Below are positions 26,191 to 32,469 of a stretch of DNA of 32,598 nucleotides, piece by piece; position 1 is the stretch's first letter, and every line of letters begins with the position of its first letter. The DNA lies in the NCBI GenBank assembly GCA_026984135.1, contig JALSSR010000263.1, positions 1 through 32,598 of the forward strand, read 5' to 3'. The translations under genes and the position numbers were made by a program. The notes below the pieces were generated by a model. The model was given only the letters and a program-made list of their open reading frames with translations, was not told the origin of the DNA and ran no database searches. Source of the stretch: Bacteroidales bacterium. GTDB lineage: Bacteria; Bacteroidota; Bacteroidia; Bacteroidales; JAADJA01.

Positions 26191-26296
26191 GGCTGTGCGG
26201 GATTTTCCAATCCCGAACCCGATATTTTGAGGATTTGCAATCAGGCAAAGAAAATAATCAAAAAAAATAATCAAAAAAATCCTTATCTTTGCCAGT
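26191..26296 (+). repeat. Cassette leader copy 1 (short form) with promoter box
   Basis: This is the 3' part of the leader shared by all five cassettes: a hairpin with arms CGGGATT and AATCCCG, then TTTTGAGGATTTGCAATC, then an A-rich stretch. It ends in TATCTTTG (26284-26291), 5 nt before the ATG. The A-rich segment AATAATCAAAAAA is duplicated here. The 5' half of the leader is missing. Confidence 0.8.
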
Positions 26297-26961
26297 ATGA
26301 ACCGTTACGGCTGGCTTATGAGCAATATTATGAACACTACCGATCATTGGGATTATATGGTAAAACAAGCCAATGAAGCTCCGCAGGGTGCCGCACGCTT
26401 TAACTTCGACAACCTCAATATGGATCAGATAAAAAGTCAATCTTCCGTTTGGCTTAGTACATTTACGGTAGTCGGTGAAAGAAGCCGGGGAGATGAGAGT
26501 GGCAAGGCTGGCGGGGGTGGTGGAATTAAAACAATTAGCAACATAAATAATGTTACAGGAGTTGTTGTATCTGCGACTCAAGGAATCGTGCATTATACAG
26601 GTATAGGTAGAGATTGTGTTTATTTTATATCTGGCAATAGAGTTGTTTAAATAGTTTAAATATTGGTTTTAAATATACCCCGTATGTTGGATTGGGTTTA
26701 ACTATTACAACAGGTTTTTATCTCTCCGGAAATATTAATCCTGCCACAGGTCAACCATATCAATCATGGGCTGAAACAGGTACTGATATTGGAGCAAACG
26801 TAGGAATTATTTATTTGAGCACTCAGTATGGAGGTTGGGTTGGAGCAGTAGCCGCTACTATTTATATTACTGATAAAGCAGCTTTTAATGTTTATATAAA
26901 TTCTGTTATGGAACACCCCGAATGGGTTTTGCCTACTTCGTATCATAACTTTACACATTAA
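26297..26961 (+). pseudogene. Cassette 1: header plus variable C-terminal region, frameshifted
   Basis: The ATG at 26297 opens the shared header (MNRYGWLMSNIMNTTDHWDY and on through SSVWLS), followed by the junction TFTVVGERSRGDESG and a Gly run. The C-terminal part stops at 26650 (ending YFISGNRVV). A second frame without its own ATG continues from 26641 to 26961 with a coherent sequence, including NIGFKYTPYVGLGLTITTG, then YGGWVGAVAATIYI and WVLPTSYHNFTH. Joining the two gives about 220 residues, like cassette 4 (225). A 9-bp tandem duplication (GTTTAAATA twice, 26645-26662) lies at the break. Either the gene is broken by a single frameshift or the sequence has an indel. The C-terminal part is Gly-rich and strand-like. 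A toxin role is inferred only from the cassette architecture. Confidence 0.6.
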
Positions 26962-27351
26962 ATGAAATTTATGGAATATTTATATTACAGACTTTGGCAA
27001 TTGCTAATAGGGAAATCAGAAGAAGACATGCCACCTTTTGGTGCTATGATGATATTTTGGATGGTTATGGCTGCCAATATTGCAACAATTGATACACTTC
27101 TTCATCATTTTTTTGATTTTGGTTATACACCAAAAAATAAAAATGAAGTTATTTTATATTCTCTTATTCCTAATTTTATTGTTTTATTATTTAATATATT
27201 TTATTTCTTCAGGAGAAGAGAAAAAATAAAACTGAAATATGAAAATGAGAGTAAGTTTAAAAAAAGAGTTGGGAACATTGTTTTATTTGCATATGGTATT
27301 ATATCAATAGTTTTATTATTTATTATTGGAAATGCATATCCTATTAAATGA
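26962..27351 (+). CDS. Membrane protein, candidate immunity protein of cassette 1
   Basis: This 129-residue protein begins directly after the stop of the preceding frame. It has three predicted membrane helices: about 27-45 (AMMIFWMVMAANIATID), about 63-82 (VILYSLIPNFIVLLFNIFYF) and about 108-126 (IVLFAYGIISIVLLFIIG). A basic loop RRREKIKLKYENE lies between the second and third. The protein at 28294-28704 has the same layout: LYYRLW near the start against LYYKIW, FFRRREK against VFRRKKY, and a closing hydrophobic helix. The two are probably distant paralogues. The position after a cassette gene suggests a membrane-resident immunity protein; this is inference. Confidence 0.65.
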   Translation: MKFMEYLYYRLWQLLIGKSEEDMPPFGAMMIFWMVMAANIATIDTLLHHFFDFGYTPKNKNEVILYSLIPNFIVLLFNIFYFFRRREKIKLKYENESKFKKRVGNIVLFAYGIISIVLLFIIGNAYPIK

Positions 27352-27408
27352 AATCAATCTGACCGTGTTTTTCTTTTTCTCCCCAGTCTGAACGGGATTT
27401 GCAACAAG

Positions 27409-27670
27409 TCATCACCAATAAACCTTAATATCCGACATTTTCTATGTGTCCGGGATTACAAATTCCGAAGGTATTTACTTTCGGATTAGGCCGGCACACA
27501 ATCCGGCGCTGACCTGCCCGTCAGGTCAGGCGGGAATCCGAAAGAGCCCCAAGTGTGAGACCGTGTCAATAAAAGGGCTGTTCGGGATTTCCCAATCCCG
27601 AATCCGATACTTTGAGGATTTGAAATCCGGCAAAGAAAAATATTCAAAAAAAATCCTTATCTTTGCCAGT
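27409..27670 (+). repeat. Cassette leader copy 2 (full) with promoter box
   Basis: This is the full leader. It starts CATCACCAATAAACC and continues with the CGGGATTACAAATTCCG hairpin, then CTTTCGGATTAGGCCGG. One GC-rich insert (AGGTCAGGCGGG at 27523) forms an 8-bp stem CTGACCTG/CAGGTCAG. AATCCGAAAGAGCC follows, then the CGGGATT/AATCCCG hairpin and TATCTTTG (27658-27665), 5 nt before the ATG. The frame happens to be open back to a GTG at 27446, but stops in the other leader copies show the leader is not coding. Confidence 0.8.
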
Positions 27671-28297
27671 ATGAAGCGTTACGGCTGGCTTATGAGCAAT
27701 ATTATGAACACTACCGGTGCTTGGGATTATATGGGAAAACAAGCCAATGGAGCCCCGCAGGGTGCCGCACGCTTTAACTTCGACAACCTCAATATGGATC
27801 AGATAAAAAGCCAATCTTCCGTTTGGCTTAGTACATTTACGGTAGTCGGTGAAAGAAGCCGGGGGGATGAGAGTGGCAAGGCTGGTGGGGGTGATAATTT
27901 AAATGATGGAATCACAATAGATGAAGCTGCAACAGGCGTTTCTGCATTTGGTTTTGCCAATGAAGTGAAAAGTGAACTTCTACAATTGGGTATGAAAGGT
28001 GCTGATTGGGGAGTGGCAGGTGCTCGTTACGTGAAAGTTGTAAGGGGTGCAGGAATAGCAGGAAGTGTTTTTGGGATGGGCGTGTCAGGTTACCATATTT
28101 ATACTGACTATTCTCAAGGTGGGATTGATGCTGTTAACGGTTGGGATGTTACTGACTTTGGAGTTGGAGTAGTAGGACTTGGAGCAACAATCTTTTTAGC
28201 ATCAAATCCTGTCGGTTGGATTATTGGAGGTGGAGTAACTATCTATTTTGGAGCAAGATTCGTTTATGACATTTCAACTAAACCACAGAAGCAATGA
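27671..28297 (+). CDS. Cassette 2: header plus hydrophobic Gly-rich C-terminal region (candidate toxin)
   Basis: This 208-residue protein is intact. Residues 1-54 are the header, with five differences from cassette 1 (K2, G16, A17, G22, G27). The junction TFTVVGERSRGDESGKAGGG is the same as in cassette 1. The C-terminal part starts NDGITIDEAATGVSAFGFAN and has two strongly hydrophobic glycine-rich segments: about 130-150 (VVRGAGIAGSVFGMGVSGYH) and about 168-200 (FGVGVVGLGATIFLASNPVG, then WIIGGGVTIYFGARF). Such hairpin-like segments suggest membrane insertion. They recall the C-terminal ends of some Bacteroidota RHS-type toxins as I remember them, without a search. The stop overlaps the next ATG (ATGA), a toxin/immunity-like coupling. 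Confidence 0.65.
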   Translation: MKRYGWLMSNIMNTTGAWDYMGKQANGAPQGAARFNFDNLNMDQIKSQSSVWLSTFTVVGERSRGDESGKAGGGDNLNDGITIDEAATGVSAFGFANEVKSELLQLGMKGADWGVAGARYVKVVRGAGIAGSVFGMGVSGYHIYTDYSQGGIDAVNGWDVTDFGVGVVGLGATIFLASNPVGWIIGGGVTIYFGARFVYDISTKPQKQ

Positions 28298-28704
28298 TTA
28301 TGAGTTTATATTATAAGATATGGGTTGATGCTATTGTTTATGAAAAGACAAAGCACGGGGATATGCGAAATTGGAAACCCTACACGTTGATACCGATTTC
28401 TGTTTTACAGGGAATAAATTTGTTAACAGTGTTCTTTTGGTTAAGTACTTTCAACATTAAGTTAGATATATTTATTGACTTTAACCTATTCCCAGGCGAA
28501 ATGCTTGATGGATTTTTATCAGGTTTTTTAACTCTCTTTTTGCCCTTTATTGTTTTGAACTATTTATTTGTTTTCAGGAGAAAAAAATATGATGATTTAA
28601 TTGAGAAATATGATTATCGAAAAGGAAAGTTATACTTGATTTATTTTCTTACCACGATATTAATTTTCATTTTACCCATTATAATAGGAAAGTGGGTACT
28701 ATAA
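28294..28704 (+). CDS. Membrane protein, candidate immunity protein of cassette 2
   Basis: This 136-residue protein overlaps the cassette 2 stop by 4 bp (ATGA); an alternative start is the ATG at 28300. It has about three membrane helices: about 32-50 (TLIPISVLQGINLLTVFFW), about 73-93 (FLSGFLTLFLPFIVLNYLFV) and about 113-133 (LIYFLTTILIFILPIIIG). A basic loop FRRKKYDDLIEKYD lies between the last two. The layout matches the protein at 26962-27351. A membrane-embedded immunity protein would fit a membrane-active partner toxin. The role is inferred from context. Confidence 0.65.
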   Translation: MIMSLYYKIWVDAIVYEKTKHGDMRNWKPYTLIPISVLQGINLLTVFFWLSTFNIKLDIFIDFNLFPGEMLDGFLSGFLTLFLPFIVLNYLFVFRRKKYDDLIEKYDYRKGKLYLIYFLTTILIFILPIIIGKWVL

Positions 28705-28709
28705 AAATA

Positions 28710-28735
28710 AAAATCCCAGCATTGTCGGGGGTTTT
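28710..28735 (+). terminator. Weak terminator-like hairpin after cassette 2
   Basis: Arms AAAATCCC (28710) and GGGGTTTT (28728), with one G-U pair, lie just after the stop at 28704. The T run is short. Confidence 0.35.
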
Positions 28736-28737
28736 AG

Positions 28738-28884
28738 AAGTTCTTTGAGAAGAATGGTGAAGCCGGTTGGGGTGAGTTGACAGATAATGGAATATCTACA
28801 CAAGAAACTGCATATGGAATTACTGCCTTAGGGGTATCAATTACTGGTAAAACTGAATTATTTCGTGTTTTAGAAAGAAGTAAA
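28738..28884 (+). pseudogene. Orphan fragment of a cassette-2-like C-terminal region
   Basis: After an in-frame TAG the frame reads KFFEKNGEAGWGELTDNG, then ISTQETAYGITALGVSITG and KTELFRVLERSK. It then runs into the GC-rich insert of leader 3. Residues TDNGISTQETAYGITALG line up with NDGITIDEAATGVSAFG at the start of the cassette 2 C-terminal region, and KTELFRVL with KSELLQL. It has no header, no start codon and no distal half. It looks like a piece of another cassette left by recombination, cut exactly at the start of the next leader. Confidence 0.65.
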
Positions 28885-29060
28885 ACCCCCTGCCCGTATG
28901 GTCAGGCGGGCGTCCGGTCAGGCGGGAATTCGAAAGAGCCCGAAATGGGAGGCTGTGTCAATAAAAGGGCTGTTCGGGATTTTCCAATCCCGAACCCGAT
29001 ATTTTGAGGATTTGTAATCCGTCAAAGAAAAAATTTAAAAAAATCCTTATCTTTGCCCGT
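28885..29060 (+). repeat. Cassette leader copy 3 with promoter box
   Basis: This leader is truncated at its 5' end and begins with two GC-rich insert units (GGTCAGGCGGG at 28900 and 28916). These are followed by AATTCGAAAGAGCC, the CGGGATT/AATCCCG hairpin and TATCTTTG (29048-29055), 5 nt before the ATG. Confidence 0.8.
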
Positions 29061-29672
29061 ATGAACCGTTACGGCTGGCTTATGAGCAGTATTATGAATA
29101 CTACCGGTGATTTAGGCTATATGGTAAAACAAGCCAATGAAGCCCCGCAGGGTGCCGCACGCTTTAACTTCGACAACCTCAATATGGATCAGATAAAAAG
29201 CCAATCTTCCGTTTGGCTTAGTGAGGCTATGGTAGTCGGTGGAAGAAGGATTGATGATCATTCTTATATGGAAGAAGCATTAATTATTAGTGGAGTATTA
29301 CTTAGTGATGATGCTTCCGTAGTTTTACCACTTGATGATATTGCAATACCATTTATACTTGGTGGTGCGTATATCTTAGACAGAGTTTATAGGTCTGGAA
29401 ATACAAATTATCCTGGCCCTTGGTCCACTGATAGGCCAAATAATTATATACCAAGACCTATGAGCAGTATAAATAACAAAACTTTCTTTCCGGAAGGTAA
29501 TGGTAAAGATTTTATTAAATGGGCACTCCGATTAGGTGGAGCTTCAGTGTTAGCTAAAAAATTATATGATGGGTTTTATTTGCAACCAGATTCAATGCCG
29601 GTTGATAATGCAAACTTTGTTAAACCACTACCACCATTCTATACTCCAATACCTAATCCAAACCGACCTTAA
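29061..29672 (+). CDS. Cassette 3: header plus variable C-terminal region (candidate toxin)
   Basis: This 203-residue protein starts at the ATG after the leader; the frame is open a further 19 codons upstream by chance. Header residues 1-54 differ from cassette 1 at five sites (S10, G16, D17, L18, G19), and 28-54 are identical. The junction is EAMVVGGRR, shared in part with cassette 4. The C-terminal part has a hydrophobic stretch (VVLPLDDIAIPFILGGAYIL), then DRVYRSGNTNYPGPWSTD, then a segment ending in a Pro-rich tail (PLPPFYTPIPNPNRP). I do not recognise a domain or catalytic motif. Two small membrane-protein genes follow. Confidence 0.65.
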   Translation: MNRYGWLMSSIMNTTGDLGYMVKQANEAPQGAARFNFDNLNMDQIKSQSSVWLSEAMVVGGRRIDDHSYMEEALIISGVLLSDDASVVLPLDDIAIPFILGGAYILDRVYRSGNTNYPGPWSTDRPNNYIPRPMSSINNKTFFPEGNGKDFIKWALRLGGASVLAKKLYDGFYLQPDSMPVDNANFVKPLPPFYTPIPNPNRP

Positions 29673-29682
29673 AATTTTAGCA

Positions 29683-29871
29683 ATGAAAACTTTAAAAAGG
29701 TTAAATACGTTTTTTTTGATAGTTATTGTATTACTTGTAGTTATAGACATTTTGTTTGCGGATTATTTAACAGGTATATGGAATCGGGTTTTTATTGCCT
29801 TGCTTGCAATATCATTGGGTCTATCAGTAGTTATTGAAGTGGTAATTAAGAAACATAAAAAGAAGAAATGA
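29683..29871 (+). CDS. Small two-helix membrane protein after cassette 3
   Basis: This 62-residue protein starts at the ATG at 29683, 10 bp after the cassette 3 stop. Two hydrophobic helices are visible (TFFLIVIVLLVVIDILFA and VFIALLAISLGLSVVIEVVI), with a Lys-rich C-terminus (KKHKKKK). It overlaps the next gene by 4 bp. It is a candidate immunity component from position only. Confidence 0.6.
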   Translation: MKTLKRLNTFFLIVIVLLVVIDILFADYLTGIWNRVFIALLAISLGLSVVIEVVIKKHKKKK

Positions 29872-30086
29872 ATAAAGTATTAGATTATTTGGCTCGTAAA
29901 TCGTATTTAATAATAAAGATTGCTTTTAGTATATCATTTTTATTATTATCTATCTATTATAGTTTTGTGTCAGATATTATTCCAGTTTGGTGGTTGTTTG
30001 TATTTTTTCTTCTAAGCGGAATTTTTGTGGGATATAGTATTGCTTATTATTCCATCAAATATCTACAATCAGAAAAGGAAAACTGA
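29868..30086 (+). CDS. Second small membrane protein after cassette 3
   Basis: This 72-residue protein has its ATG overlapping the previous stop (ATGA). Two helices are visible (YLIIKIAFSISFLLLSIYY and VWWLFVFFLLSGIFVGYSIA) and the C-terminus is charged. The paired small membrane genes are unlike the single three-helix protein after cassettes 1 and 2. They may act together as immunity; unproven. Confidence 0.58.
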   Translation: MNKVLDYLARKSYLIIKIAFSISFLLLSIYYSFVSDIIPVWWLFVFFLLSGIFVGYSIAYYSIKYLQSEKEN

Positions 30087-30093
30087 TATATAA

Positions 30094-30137
30094 ATTGAAA
30101 AACTTAGAGACTTATATTAATATGAGGCTTTTTCAAT
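30094..30137 (+). terminator. Terminator-like inverted repeat after cassette 3 genes
   Basis: Arms ATTGAAAAA (30094) and TTTTTCAAT (30129) flank a 26-nt AT-rich loop just after the last stop. The loop is long, so termination is uncertain. Confidence 0.35.
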
Positions 30138-30139
30138 AG

Positions 30140-30378
30140 CCATTATCAACAAATCTTACTATTCGGTATTTTCTTTCTTTACGGGATTACAAATCCCGGA
30201 AGTATTCACTTTCGGATTAGGCCGGCACACAATGCGGCGCTGAAATCCGAAAGAGCCCGAAATGGGAGGCAGTATCATTAAAAGGGCTGTGCGGGATTTC
30301 CCAATCCCGAACCTGATATTTTGAGGATTTGTAATCCGGCAAAGAAAAATAATCAAAAAAATCCTTATCTTTGCCAGT
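30140..30378 (+). repeat. Cassette leader copy 4 (full, no GC insert) with promoter box
   Basis: This is a full leader: CCATTATCAACAAATC, hairpin CGGGATTACAAATCCCG, CTTTCGGATTAGGCCGG, then GCGCTGAAATCCGAAAG with no GC-rich insert. The CGGGATT/AATCCCG hairpin and TATCTTTG (30366-30373) follow, 5 nt before the ATG. A TGA in the header frame 14 codons upstream shows the leader is not translated with the header. Confidence 0.82.
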
Positions 30379-31056
30379 ATGAACCGTTACGGCTGGCTTA
30401 TGAGCAATATTATGAACACTACCGATCATTGGGATTATATGGTAAAACAAGCCAATGAAGCTCCGCAGGGTGCCGCACGCTTTAACTTTGACAACCTCAA
30501 TATGGATCAGATAAAAAGTCAATCTTCCGTTTGGCTTAGTGAGGCTATGGTAGTCGGTGAAAGAAGCCGGGGGGATGAGAGTGGTTCTGGTGGTGAGGTT
30601 GTACCTGGCTGGGTTACAAATACCATTAACAAAACTATTCCTGTTGCATATTCTTTTGAGCTTACTGGAGCAACCGAAGCGGTCGGAGCTTCCTCTGCAT
30701 CTCCTTGGGGAGGTATTCTTACAATAAGAGGTCCCGATGCTTGGAATTATAAAAATTTCACTTCTGCCGGCCTTGGTGCAGGTTGGGTTAGTGCAAGTGC
30801 TTTGGCAGTTGGATACAAATACTATTATTTTGGTGATATAAATAATCTCAAAATGGATGTATTTGAGAGTTGGGGAAATAATATTAGTGTTTCTGCTGAT
30901 GTAGGTTTTGCAGTAGGCTTAAACATAAGTTGGGTTGAAAATCCTAATGTAAATGGAGAGTACCTAATTGGTGTCGGGGTAGGTGCTGGAGTTGGAGTAG
31001 GTCCGACAATAGTTTCCGGACAATATACAAGACAATTTAATCATATTCATTGGTAA
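30379..31056 (+). CDS. Cassette 4: header plus Gly-rich C-terminal region (candidate toxin)
   Basis: This 225-residue protein has a header (1-54) identical to that of cassette 1. It then switches to the EAMVVGERSRGDESGSGG junction. The C-terminal part has VPGWVTNTINKTIPVAYSFE, WGGILTIRGPDAWNYKNF, then alternating Gly/Val strands (SVSADVGFAVGLNISW and YLIGVGVGAGVGVGPTIVSG), ending QYTRQFNHIHW. The pattern suggests a beta-rich, possibly membrane-associated domain rather than helices. No known domain or catalytic triad is recognised. The next gene starts 4 bp later. Toxin role is inferred from the cassette layout. Confidence 0.65.
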   Translation: MNRYGWLMSNIMNTTDHWDYMVKQANEAPQGAARFNFDNLNMDQIKSQSSVWLSEAMVVGERSRGDESGSGGEVVPGWVTNTINKTIPVAYSFELTGATEAVGASSASPWGGILTIRGPDAWNYKNFTSAGLGAGWVSASALAVGYKYYYFGDINNLKMDVFESWGNNISVSADVGFAVGLNISWVENPNVNGEYLIGVGVGAGVGVGPTIVSGQYTRQFNHIHW

Positions 31057-31060
31057 AATT

Positions 31061-31439
31061 ATGAAAATATTTGGAATAATTTTTATAATATTAATGATCG
31101 TATCAATGGCAATATTTTTTACGGTTCACGATTCAAATAAGATTGGTAAATTACATAATAAATACAACGATGTTACCATTAATGATGAATTTATTGGTGA
31201 AATAATTGATTTATATACTACCAAAGGGGCATCGTTTGTAGTGTTAGGTGATTCAAAGAAAATTTTTTTAACCAATTCTCGAAATTATAAATATTCAGGT
31301 AAAAATAGATACTTATCTCATATATTATCAAAAGGTGATACTATAGTGAAAAAAAAAAGGAACAAATACCTTAATAGTAAAAAAACAAAACAAAGAATAT
31401 TACTTTGTTTTAGGTAAATTTATCAATAAGACAAAGTAG
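31061..31439 (+). pseudogene. Candidate immunity protein of cassette 4, frameshifted in an A run
   Basis: The ATG at 31061 opens a protein with an N-terminal membrane helix (MKIFGIIFIILMIVSMAIFF) and a soluble beta-rich part (GEIIDLYTTKGASFVVLGDS, LSHILSKGDTIVKKK). As read, it ends at 31417 with a nonsense-like tail. If one A is removed from the ten-A run at 31349-31358, the frame continues coherently through GTNTLIVKKQNKEYYFVLGK to a TAG at 31439, about 125 residues. The tail after the shift is coding-like, so an indel, true or technical, is likely. The single anchor and extracytoplasmic domain differ from the multi-helix proteins of other cassettes. Confidence 0.6.
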
Positions 31440-31552
31440 TTTTAAAATCTTATTAAGTGCTTTTCGGGTTTTGACGCAAGCCTATGCACTGTATAATCTC
31501 AGGCAGAAGTTTGTTATTTTTATCCTTTTAACCGGTGAAATCTATCTGCCTC

Positions 31553-31574
31553 TTGTCGGTATTGTCACCGACAA
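31553..31574. repeat. Leader-start hairpin, degraded leader copy
   Basis: Arms TTGTCGGT and ACCGACAA pair around a 6-nt loop. The same element opens leader 5 at 32204. What follows here (AGCCATCACC) matches the other leaders only briefly and then decays. Confidence 0.6.
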
Positions 31575-31798
31575 AGAATAGCCATCACCGGAAAACTTTG
31601 CCATCCTGTATTTTATCTCCACTTGTGATTATATATCCTGAAGATAATTTTTTTAGGATAATCCTGCCCAAGAGGCGACTGCTTAAATCTGAAAGAGTCA
31701 CAAGTGCGAGTTTTTTTGCCACAAAGGCACAAAGGCTCTAAGAATCACAAAATTAAAAAAATTATCCCGGCACTGACCTGTCCCTGCCCCTGCCCGTA

Positions 31799-31842
31799 CG
31801 GTCAGGCGGGCGTATGGTCAGGCGGGCGTCAGGTCAGGCGGG
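31799..31842. repeat. GC-rich tandem repeat, 16-bp unit, about 2.75 copies
   Basis: The units nGGTCAGGCGGGCGTn start at 31799, 31815 and 31831. The last lacks its 4-base end and joins directly to GAATCCGAAAGAGCC, the leader sequence. The same unit occurs twice in leader 3 and once in leader 2, and is absent from leaders 4 and 5. Confidence 0.75.
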
Positions 31843-31970
31843 AATCCGAAAGAGCCCCAAGATGCGAGACAGTATCATTTGAGTTTTAGTGTTTTTATTT
31901 TTTTATCACGAAAACACGAAAACACAAAAACCACAAAGATGTTAGCTTTACTTCAAAGGTTTCATTTTTA

Positions 31971-32064
31971 CTGGTTCTTATCAGGTTTGCAACGCAAAGC
32001 TGCTTAGAACCAGTTAATACTCGAAAGAAAACAAGTTTGCTTTTTGCAAACCTGTTTTCTTTCG
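31971..32064. repeat. Two adjacent hairpins with cross-pairing arms
   Basis: The first hairpin (31971-32013) has outer arms CTGGTTCT/AGAACCAG and inner arms CAGGTTTGC/GCAAAGCTG (one mismatch). The second (32022-32064) has 19-bp arms beginning CGAAAGAAAAC, with one mismatch and a TTTTT loop. CAGGTTTGC of the first is also perfectly complementary to GCAAACCTG of the second, so two alternative folds exist. No gene is adjacent. Confidence 0.65.
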
Positions 32065-32203
32065 GTATTTCGACAAATCTATCATTAGTCTCACCTTCAG
32101 GGGAGATTTAGAGGGGTAAAACCAATAGATGTTTGATTTTTCCTTCCTTGAGCATTGTCCAATGCATATTGAGTATTGAGCATTTTTTCTATAACCCTGC
32201 CTT

Positions 32204-32469
32204 TTGTCGGTGTTGTCACCGACAAGGAATCGCCATCATCAACAAACCTTGTTATTCGACATTTTCTATATCTCCGGGATTACAAATCCCGGAAGTATTC
32301 ACTTTCGGATTAGGCCGGCACACAATGCGGTGCTGAAATCCGAAAGAGCCCGAAATGGGAGGCTGTGTCATTAAAAGAGCTGTTCGGGATTTTCCAATCC
32401 CGAACCCGATATTTTGAGGATTTGCAATCAGGCAAAGAAAATAATCAAAAAATCCTTATCTTTGCCCGT
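32204..32469 (+). repeat. Cassette leader copy 5 (full, no GC insert) with promoter box
   Basis: This is the most complete leader. It runs through a TTGTCGGTG/CACCGACAA hairpin (32204-32225), GCCATCATCAACAAACC, the CCGGGATT/AATCCCGG hairpin, CTTTCGGATTAGGCCGG, AATCCGAAAGAGCC, the CGGGATT/AATCCCG hairpin and TATCTTTG (32457-32464), 5 nt before the ATG. Confidence 0.82.

Larger units (their letters stand above)
31440..32197. other. 758-bp gene-free stretch with decayed leader pieces and hairpins
   Basis: No credible gene is seen on either strand. The stretch holds a degraded leader (31541-31700, starting with the TTGTCGGTATTG hairpin), a low-complexity ACAAAGGCACAAAGGC segment (31722-31737) and a leader fragment with a three-unit GC-rich repeat (31770-31875). 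It also holds a segment rich in CGAAAACACGAAAACAC (31908-31924) and a pair of strong hairpins (31971-32064). It is probably a graveyard of cassette borders. Confidence 0.6.

Noticed and set aside
26258-26593. Minus-strand open frame antisense to the cassette 1 header (similar one at 30217-30522)
   Set aside because: It recurs only because the header DNA is duplicated. The header strand has the promoter box, the start and the conserved protein; the antisense frame has none of these.
27446-27670. Upstream extension of the cassette 2 protein into the leader from a GTG
   Set aside because: The equivalent frame is closed by stops in other leaders (for example 14 codons before the cassette 4 ATG). 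The leader evolves as hairpins with length changes in A runs, not as codons.
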